Below, piece by piece: positions 43,213 to 64,000 of a stretch of 64,000 bases of DNA; the stretch's first letter is position 1, and each line of letters starts with the position of its first letter. Position numbers and translations under genes: made by a program. The notes beneath the pieces were generated by a model. It saw nothing but the letters and a program-made list of their open reading frames with translations. It made no database searches and had not been told where the DNA came from. This DNA comes from Nymphaea colorata (lineage: Eukaryota > Streptophyta > Magnoliopsida > Nymphaeales > Nymphaeaceae). The DNA lies in NCBI RefSeq assembly GCF_008831285.2, contig NC_045147.1, positions 11,783,427 through 11,847,426 of the forward strand, given 5' to 3'.

Positions 43213-46200
43213 AAAACCAAAAAAAGAAAAAAAAAAAAAAAGAGTTGTTCTTTTTTCTTGGCCTATTTCTGCTACCTCTTTGAGAAAATTGGGTTTCAGG
43301 TTCCTTCCCTCTGTATGGACTTCCATGTTTCATCTTCTTCCAATTTAGATTTGAGAAAATCAAAATGTTCTGTTGAGTTAATTTAAAATGGTGAAGCTAA
43401 TGTTCTTGAGATATAATCATATGGCATTACAGACTAACAAGTAGCAGGTCCCTTCGAATCGATTCTGAACTCAGTTCAGCAAGTTAATGAACTTGCCGAG
43501 CTCCCTAGAGGGCGTTTGATAAGAAAACATTGCGTTTTTTATACGTGTTTTTATTTCACGAAGCATGATGCAGTTATGCATATTATTTTTACATCTAACA
43601 TTCAAATGTTGAACCTAATTATATCATGTCTTTAAATTGATGCACGTATTACAGAAATGTGTATTCTAAGAACAATCTTGCTAGAGGTACTTGCTTACAA
43701 GTAGGGTTGCAAAATGGTTGATATCTTGAACGAGAATTTTAACTTCTTTTACACTGCATCCAGTCCTACTGAACTGTTTTGGGCGCCTACTACAACTTGT
43801 TTAGTTGGTCATATAAGTTGATTGAAATCAATATCTTAGTCATGCACCGATGCACGTTATAGTCGTAGCATCTGCAACTGATGACTGCATAATACATAGC
43901 AATGGGGTCGATCCAATGCAGTACGATTGAAGCTAACTCTCTTATTATTGGCGATTGGGAAGTCAAGCTTAAGGTGAGAAACCTCGCCATGCTGCTGTAA
44001 CCAATCGTGCTTATGGTCGCCTCCCCACAACATGAAGGTTAACATAAAACTTTGAAGTGAAATCTCCCTAAACCCCAAGAACCTTCTTCACCATGACAAA
44101 CTTGACAAGGTTTATTAGCTACCAATCAGCTGTCTATTGTGTTTGCTTGGTTTGGGTGCACGAGAAGAGCTTTTATCTCTCCATTCCGAAGCTCCCTCTC
44201 CCTCCTTCTGGAGGGTGGAAGGCTGCGTTAGTGACGAGTGTGGATCCAGTGTGCTACTAACTTAACAGCTCGATCGACTCTGTGTGCCTTCCAGGATTAT
44301 TCTCTCTCAGAGTCAGGACCTGTTTTAGTTGGGCTAAGCCATCATGTGCCTAAAGCAAGCACTTTCTACTGCTTAGCAAAAACTCTTTTGCAGTTTTCCC
44401 AAAAGCGGTTAGACCACCATTCTTAGCTAGCATGTCCAGGAAAAACTTTATCCTGACAAAGGAAAATATATTTGCTTAAACCTGCCTTGTTGGTCGCCGG
44501 AAATGCGCCGGAAACAGGGACATGCCCGGTGGTCGTAGTTCGGTGCTCAGCATGGATTTCGTGAAGCTATCCTCATTCGATCAGTCGGGATTCGATCAGA
44601 AGGTCTTACCCAATCAACGCAGCACAATTTGGAGTTGATCCATGCAAATTTGACAGAGATCCGACGGTGGAATTGGGGGTTGAACCGTCGAGAAGACGGT
44701 GGACGTTTTTGCCGATGGAATGAAGCATTAAGTCGTGCCCGTCGTGCCTCTAGGAGGCCAGAATATGGGAGAGAACCATGCCCTTGGAATCTGCAGTGTC
44801 GTAGGGTCTCTCTTATTCCCTCAGACCAACCAAACACACAAAAAAAATGTTTCACTCATTCTTTTTCTTATTAATTTGGACAAAAAACTTTTGCAACTCT
44901 GAAAGTTTTACCTAGAAAAAGTTTTTGGCCGTACAAAAAGCTTGCCACAGATGGAATGAAGCGGAACCTAAAGCTGAAAAGAACCTGGACATAGTTGAAG
45001 CCTTTGAAAACCAAAGGAGTTTACAAGAAGGAATTTGCAGTTTTAACTTTTTAGCTGAACACAGGAACCTTGTTGCTTTTTCATGATCGAAGCTTGCCGA
45101 TGGGATTTTACTTATGTGCAGATTCATTGTCTTTCAATGCTTGATCCATCTGTGCTTCTTTATGCACTTCAAACGTCTCACGATAAATGCTCACAACTAA
45201 GAGCATTCATAGGAAGATGACTGACTTGGGTGTGCTCTGCGTTGCGCTGATTGAAGATGGAGTATCGAGAACTTGCATTTGGAAATGATCGGATGAGACC
45301 ATCTGGCTTCCAAAATATAAAGTCAGTTGGAAAGACAATTTCCCCCTGGCAATTAATATGCTCCAAATCCTTGTGGGCGTCTCACCATGATCATTCTAAT
45401 TCTTTCACACATTAAATGGTTGGGGAGTTTCAAAAACTGCTTTCCTTTTGATGTAGTGACAAAAAAAATCATGTGCAATGGAATTAATTTGAAATTTCGA
45501 ATATAACGGTCACTGACCAATAACCGTTAGTTTATTTTTTAAATGTCAACTTTTTCATTTGTCCTCGCTAAGATAACCGAGTCTCAACGCTTATCTTTTT
45601 AGAAGAAAAAAAAAATACTACTGGAAAGTGAAAAATGGTACGTGAATGGAACGGCCTGTGGTTAAAAAAAAAAAGTTGGACTCGAATTTTCCAAAAAAGA
45701 AAAAAGCGAGACATGATTAGGCCATTAATAAAGCAATTTTATGTTTTTCAAGAGTGGTAGAATATTTTTACACGGGGGTTGAGAAAGGGGACCCACCTTG
45801 AAAAATAAAAAATTACTAAATAATATTTTCAAAGAAATTTATTCTTTTGAGTTGGCTTTTGCAAAAATATTGAAAAATATATTTGGAGAAGTTTCTTTGA
45901 AAATTAGAGCTTTTCAATAAAAAATTTTTTAGCCCAACTCCCGTTTTTAGAGTCTTATGGATCCCAATATTTGATTAGGTCTCCTTTTCCTTTTTTTTTT
46001 CATATATAACCCATAAATAGATGGGTTGTTTTGTGAAAGGATTTTTGGGAATTCATTGGAGAAACGTTTTCAAGCAAAATATGATCTGAATTATCTGATT
46101 GCCTTAAGTTGTCATTCTTGACATTGTACTACTTATCTTTGATAAAGATGGAGCCCCACCATTATAAAGTAAGATGCATTCATGAAAATATTGACTGCGA

Positions 46201-46331
46201 CGACGACCGTGTGCAGTTCAAGTGGTTGGTAAGATCAGAGAACAAACGTGTGACAAGTAGAGATTAGGTCCTAACCTACTTCACCTTACCAAGTCGTTCG
46301 GCCACAAGTCTGCTGTCAGTACGCTGACAAC

Positions 46332-46334
<3 letters not shown>
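43213..46334. other. NEET 3' flank and intergenic DNA
   Basis: An A-run at 43227-43242 follows the NEET stop. About 44500-44860 is less AT-rich, with overlapping frames on both strands but no family motif. The rest is AT-rich with short homopolymers. No gene supported. Confidence 0.4.

Positions 46335-46378
<44 letters not shown>
46335..46378. repeat. (AT)n microsatellite
   Basis: About 22 uninterrupted AT units. Confidence 0.95.
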
Positions 46379-46380
<2 letters not shown>

Positions 46381-47689
46381 TGATATCAATTTCACAAACT
46401 AGAATTCACTGCGTTTCACTAATGAAATAAATCCAGGCTCTAGATATGACGTATGTTTCTTTCCTTTGTTTTTCTTCTTATAGTGGCCTTGCTTACCATC
46501 CATTTAAATATGTCAGACCTGACCATCTACAAAACCGACCGAACACCAACCACCAAGCCAACTAGATATATATATGAGTAATTGGTAGGAACCAGACCGT
46601 TAGGTCAAGGACATAAAACTAAATACTTTAATTTTTGCTAAAAAGTTATTTTAAATACAATGTATAAACATCTAAATATATTTATAAAAATTATTTTGAT
46701 GTAAAACATGTTTTGATCAAGTTATTTTTATGAAAATAATCATCCATCTTTCCTACGAACTAATTCATTAGGAAATCCGTTAGGCTCAAGCTTAATTAGT
46801 TGATTTATCTCCAGCTTTTCTAGTTGCTTGAAGCAGTGAGCGCAGCCTAGCATGCAGTTTTTTTGTTACCATTATTCCTCAACTTTCGAAATCCAGAATT
46901 GTCAGTCCGTAGGGTTATTGCTTTAAAAATGTGGATCGTAATTCTAGAATGTAACATTCTGCAAATAATCAATATATGCGATTCATTGAACAGCTCATAA
47001 CTAATTTATAAAATTTTTTATATTCATGTATGCGGTACATATATTTCATAGATTTATAAGTAAGTTGCTTATATTGTAGATCATTTAATAGTGGTAGTTG
47101 TGTCCAAACCATAGGTCGATGGATGGGATTTGGATTGGATGTCTGACTGAATTGTTTTAGGGCAGAGAAAAAAAAATTTAACATCCTATTAAGAAATAGG
47201 ATTGGATTCGACATCTGACTGGATTCGAGTTTAGATTCGGTTTCAATAAATTTTTGATTGGATTTGGAATCAAATTCAATTTTAAATGAATATCCCATAT
47301 CTAATGTCCATGCATTTTGAAACTCAGTTGTTAACGTACCATAATGTCATTTCGATCCATGAGTTTGCGTTTAAAAATCAAATGCAGATTTGGATGTTAG
47401 TCTAAATGTTTGGACATGGATTGGATTCAACGTGTGAACTTAATTATCATAGCTAGTTACAATATAAACTTTTTCTTTTGTTTCGTGTTCAAATCAAAAT
47501 TTGAATTCTCACATGTGAACATCTCATAAATCACATAACTAAAGGATAAGTACCATTCAAATCCCATCCATTGACTTCCTACAAATGAAGTACCCATGTA
47601 AAAAATTGTTATTATTATTATTTTTTTTACAGAAAATCTATTTGGTATCAAGTTTTTTATGTAACATTTTTTTAAATAAAAGACCTAGT

Positions 47690-47692
<3 letters not shown>
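46379..47692. other. Intergenic with a degenerate dispersed repeat
   Basis: 47120-47560 is rich in GGATTGGATGTCTGACTG, GGATTCGAC and CAAATTTGAATT-type words and includes AACATCTCATAAAT, shared with the block at 25990. No gene seen. Confidence 0.4.

Positions 47693-47751
<59 letters not shown>
47693..47751. repeat. (AT)n microsatellite
   Basis: About 29 uninterrupted AT units. Confidence 0.95.
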
Positions 47752-47754
<3 letters not shown>

Positions 47755-48517
47755 CTGGCAAGGCAAGTAAAGACATCTGGATATAATTATATGGTGTTTA
47801 GGTGAATCATTTTAACGGGCTTCCCCCTTCCTTTCCTCCATGAGAGGCTCTCAAGCTTTATGAGCTGCCCTGGCCAAACAGATGGGGACGGAACTCGGGC
47901 CCTCCTTCTCCTTCATCATGCTGCTCCAAGAGAGACATCATGAATGTCTCATCAGCAATCTGCTTCTTTTCATCATTTTCAAAAGATTGCTCACGCTTCT
48001 TGGAATTTTTGGACCAGCAACGAGTTTTGAACTCGATTTTGTTAGTATTAAACGGGAATCATTTTCTCAAATGAAAAATAAACTGGAGAAAGTTGGCTGC
48101 ATTCAAATCTTGTGCAGAATCAGTTTACTCCGTGCTGTGTTTGTCGAAATCAAATGAACTAGTTTAACTTTTAGTTCAATAAGTAGACAAAATACTAGCT
48201 TAACCTTATTAGAAAGGCCAAAAACCAAATTTGCATGAGTTGTTAGATTTATTGGCAACTTTGGAAAAAAAGAGCAGCTGAAAGTCTTTCTTCTCAAGAT
48301 AAAAGAGGAAGTTTCCCGTCCTCCTTTTATTACCAAAAGTGTTTTACAGATGAAGAATAGAAGGTTAAGAATTCACTGCTTGAAGAAGAAGACACCAGGA
48401 CCCTCCAATATCTCTTGTTTATGGGTCTTAAGCTGTGTTGGGACATCGATGATGCATGATACACCTTTCAATGATGCGATCACACTTTATAGTATGGAAA
48501 AACAACAATTTTAAGGG
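47752..48517. other. Intergenic, nothing recognised
   Basis: No gene-like frame with a motif; opposing short frames at 47882-48157 and 48103-48336 are unremarkable. Confidence 0.45.
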
Positions 48518-49025
48518 TGAGTAGTTCATTCCACTGCTTTTAAGAGACGCAACTGAACTCGCTGTGCCTGCTTCCCTAAGTTCAGGAGCATATGCTTCAG
48601 GACCTTTTACAATTTAAATGAAAAGCACACTGAAACGTGACAGTGATCACTCCAAGATTCGAATACGAGCTCTTATAAAAAGCCGGCCACTTTGCCGCTT
48701 AGTACATTACCACCCATCAGAAATGTTTATTCTGTGATTGCAGTCAATGTCACTAAAAATTTAACCCGAAAGATGAGTAGTTCAATCCACCGCTTTTAAG
48801 AGACGCAACTGAACTCGCTGTGCCTGCTTCCCTAAATTCAGGAGCATGCTTCAGGACCTTTTACAATTTAAATGAAAAGCACACTGAGATGTGACAGTGA
48901 TCACTCCAAGATTCGAAAATACGAGTCCTTATAAAAAGCCGGCCACTTTGCCGCTTAGTACATTACCACCCATCAGAAATGTTTATTCTGTGATTGCAGT
49001 CAATGTCACTAAAATTTAACCCGAG
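48518..49025. repeat. ~256-bp tandem duplication, nearly identical copies
   Basis: GTAGTTCATTCCACTGCTTT at 48521 is repeated (one or two changes) at 48777. The copies share GAGACGCAACTGAACTCGCT, TATAAAAAGCCGGCCACTTT and TGATTGCAGTCAATGTCACT. Copy ends lie near 48769 and 49025. Very few differences, so it is recent. Confidence 0.88.
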
Positions 49026-50413
49026 GAGTGGGTGATCTAAAACAAAATGGTATGCCAAACTAAGAAAAGTTAAAGGCCTGTTTTCCAATATTGTATTAGA
49101 AGTTGGATTTTCTTGTAAGCGGTAATGTTGGTGGTACACGACCAATAATACGTTATCTTGCCCTGGACATTTCGTCCTCCGCCATGGATTGCTTGCCGTT
49201 ATTCTCAATGAGACAATATAAAACAGTAAAAAATTTCTATCTGCTTCAAAAATGACAAAAATGCATTTGATAGTAAATTATAAGTCCTTCCTCTATAAAG
49301 TCAAAAATAAAACTCACAAAATAGCCTTAAATAGAAAATGAAAAATACTCTTGTAGTGAAAAAGTAGAAGCTAGCCAGCCACCTAACATAGAACCCAACC
49401 TACTTTTAGCTTAGCTGCCAAATAACACATTTATGTCAGCTTAGGCATCCTTCCATATAAGTACATATAATAATATATATCTTATTATAAATAATTATAT
49501 TTATATATATATATATTTTTAATCAGGCTAAGCCGGTCTACGCTTCGAGCCCAGGTTTCGATCAGTCAGGCCGGACCAGGCCTGGGCTGCGGTCACGGGC
49601 TGCTCGACCTAAGCCAACTTCTTATGCCCTACCCAGCCCAGCCCTACTGATGCTTCCCATCCTTACCTGATACATTGCAAGTAAGACTTTTTTATATTTG
49701 TAAGGAGACACAAATCCAACAGAATAAGGAGTCCTAGTACCTAAGCTCAAGCCTGATCAAGTATTAGAACTAAAGTTAACTGCAACCATCGAAGCTATGT
49801 GAAGGGCAGATTCGATTTAGAGTCTCCAACTTATACTTTTATAACTTTTTATTATTTATTTATATTTAATTTAAATTAACACAACCTATTAAAAAAGTGT
49901 AAAAAGCTGGACAGAAAAGCAGGAAAATTTAGCGGAAGCTGGGAAGACTGACTTTTACCGTTTACAGCAGCGTTAAAAAAAATGGACTCTGTATCAGGTA
50001 ATCCAAAAAAGTGAGGCACAAATACGTCATTAATTGTAAAATTTTGGGCTTATTTGAAAATTTTCCACAAAGCAAACTCATTCCCATTTTCCGGTTCGTG
50101 TTCTCAAAAGCAATTTTTTTTTCCTCGCCTGCAAATGACAGCGGCGAGTCCCTTTTATTATATTATTAATCGCGAAGGCGAAGGAGGGAGCGAATCCCGT
50201 CGTAACCCGCACAAAATATCAAAAAGGAGGGAAAAAAAGGAAAAAGAAGAATTTCAATCCGGCGAATTCCTCGACTCTATTTCTTCTTCAGGCAGCTCTT
50301 TTGGAGGGGAGGTTTGCCTCCGGAGAGGAGATCTCCGTTCCCATTTTCCGGCTCCGGAATCGACAAATCCGGCGGAGGTGGGGTCGGTCTCTGAATTCAT
50401 TGGAGCTGTTCTG
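49026..50413. other. Intergenic and PI4K-beta 5' flank
   Basis: 49540-49660 is a GC-rich insert with GGCCTGGGCTGCGG and CCCAGCCCAGCCCTAC words typical of plant DNA-transposon fragments. 50130-50413, GA-rich then GC-rich, is probably the PI4K-beta promoter and first leader exon. No other gene seen. Confidence 0.4.
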
Positions 50414-50762
50414 GTAAGAGGCTCTTGATTTCTCGCGCTTTTGTTGTGCTAGATGATTTTTTCCAGGTCCTGTTTTTGGTGCTTCGGCTTTCCGTATTGG
50501 TTGCATCAGGAATCCGTTTTGTTTCTAGGGTTTGCTTGGGATGATCGTCGATGTTGCTGGAGGGATTGAGCTTTTGAGTGAGTAGCATTCGGGAATTAGG
50601 GTTCCGGATGATTCGAATTTTGGTGTTGGAGGGTTTGGTGAATCAAAATCGGGGAAAGTGAGGCTCAGGGGCAGACGCCGTGGGTAAATGGTGATCGGGA
50701 AGATGCTTTGAGGGTTTCGGAAGGAAGCCCTTTCCGAATAAGGAACTAGGGTTCTCTTTTAG
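50414..50762 (+). other. Candidate 5' UTR intron of PI4K-beta
   Basis: The donor CTG then GTAAGAG at 50414 and the acceptor GTTCTCTTTTAG ending at 50762 would remove 349 bases, placing the start ATG 16 bases into the next exon. Splice-site quality is good, but no transcript was available. Confidence 0.45.
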
Positions 50763-50777
50763 CGATTGGTGTGGATC

Positions 50778-64000
<13,223 letters not shown>

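Noticed and set aside
47585..47770. 61-codon frame with a long Tyr-Ile repeat
   Set aside because: It is a translated AT microsatellite.
50766..50777. Extension of PI4K-beta four codons upstream
   Set aside because: The codon at 50766 is TTG. The first ATG is at 50778, in good context and at the position where the family starts.

Overview
This is nuclear DNA from a flowering plant. The genes are split by GT-AG introns in AT-rich sequence, and the intergenic DNA is full of decayed transposable elements and microsatellites. The gene families are plant-type: a growth-regulating factor with a miR396 site, a fasciclin-like arabinogalactan protein, an MS2-type plastid fatty acyl reductase and a plant PI4K-beta with its acidic repeat region. 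I cannot resolve the lineage further from sequence alone. No bacterial operon, CRISPR array or convincing tRNA/rRNA gene is present.

Layout. 328-3869 (minus): four exons of a VMS1/ANKZF1 homologue, with the C-terminus lying beyond the left edge. 3.9-11.9 kb: gene-free relic DNA, including a ~177-bp triple tandem repeat. 11939-13525 (minus): a complete three-exon GRF transcription factor of 278 residues with a canonical miR396 target. 13.5-31 kb: gene desert with TIR elements, Tourist-like MITEs, a small hAT MITE caught in a duplication, and a decayed plastid rpoC2 fragment. 31093-32352 (plus): an intronless, GC-rich FLA gene. 32.4-37.9 kb: relics, a hAT-type TIR element and a Tourist-like MITE. 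37876-40606 (minus): a complete nine-exon fatty acyl reductase (599 residues) whose frame requires one GC-AG intron. 42542-43212 (plus): a two-exon NEET iron-sulfur protein (109 residues). 43.2-50 kb: relics and a fresh ~256-bp tandem duplication. 50778 to the right edge (plus): twelve exons of PI4K-beta. Its 4.5-kb intron 5 holds a 3247-bp hAT transposon in reverse orientation, with a perfect 8-bp target duplication and a broken transposase.

The genes are not an operon and share no single pathway. VMS1 acts in ribosome quality control, GRF in organ growth, FLA at the cell surface, the FAR in pollen-wall lipid synthesis, NEET in organellar Fe-S chemistry and PI4K-beta in trans-Golgi/secretory-vesicle phosphoinositide signalling. 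I found no convincing new multi-gene system. The most informative oddities are the GC-AG intron, the hAT with repeated subterminal motifs, competing splice donors around PI4K-beta introns 4 and 5, and the decayed rpoC2 insertion with an unexplained open stretch beside it.

Exon borders were placed by eye from splice consensus, reading phase and remembered family conservation. No alignment or search was run.
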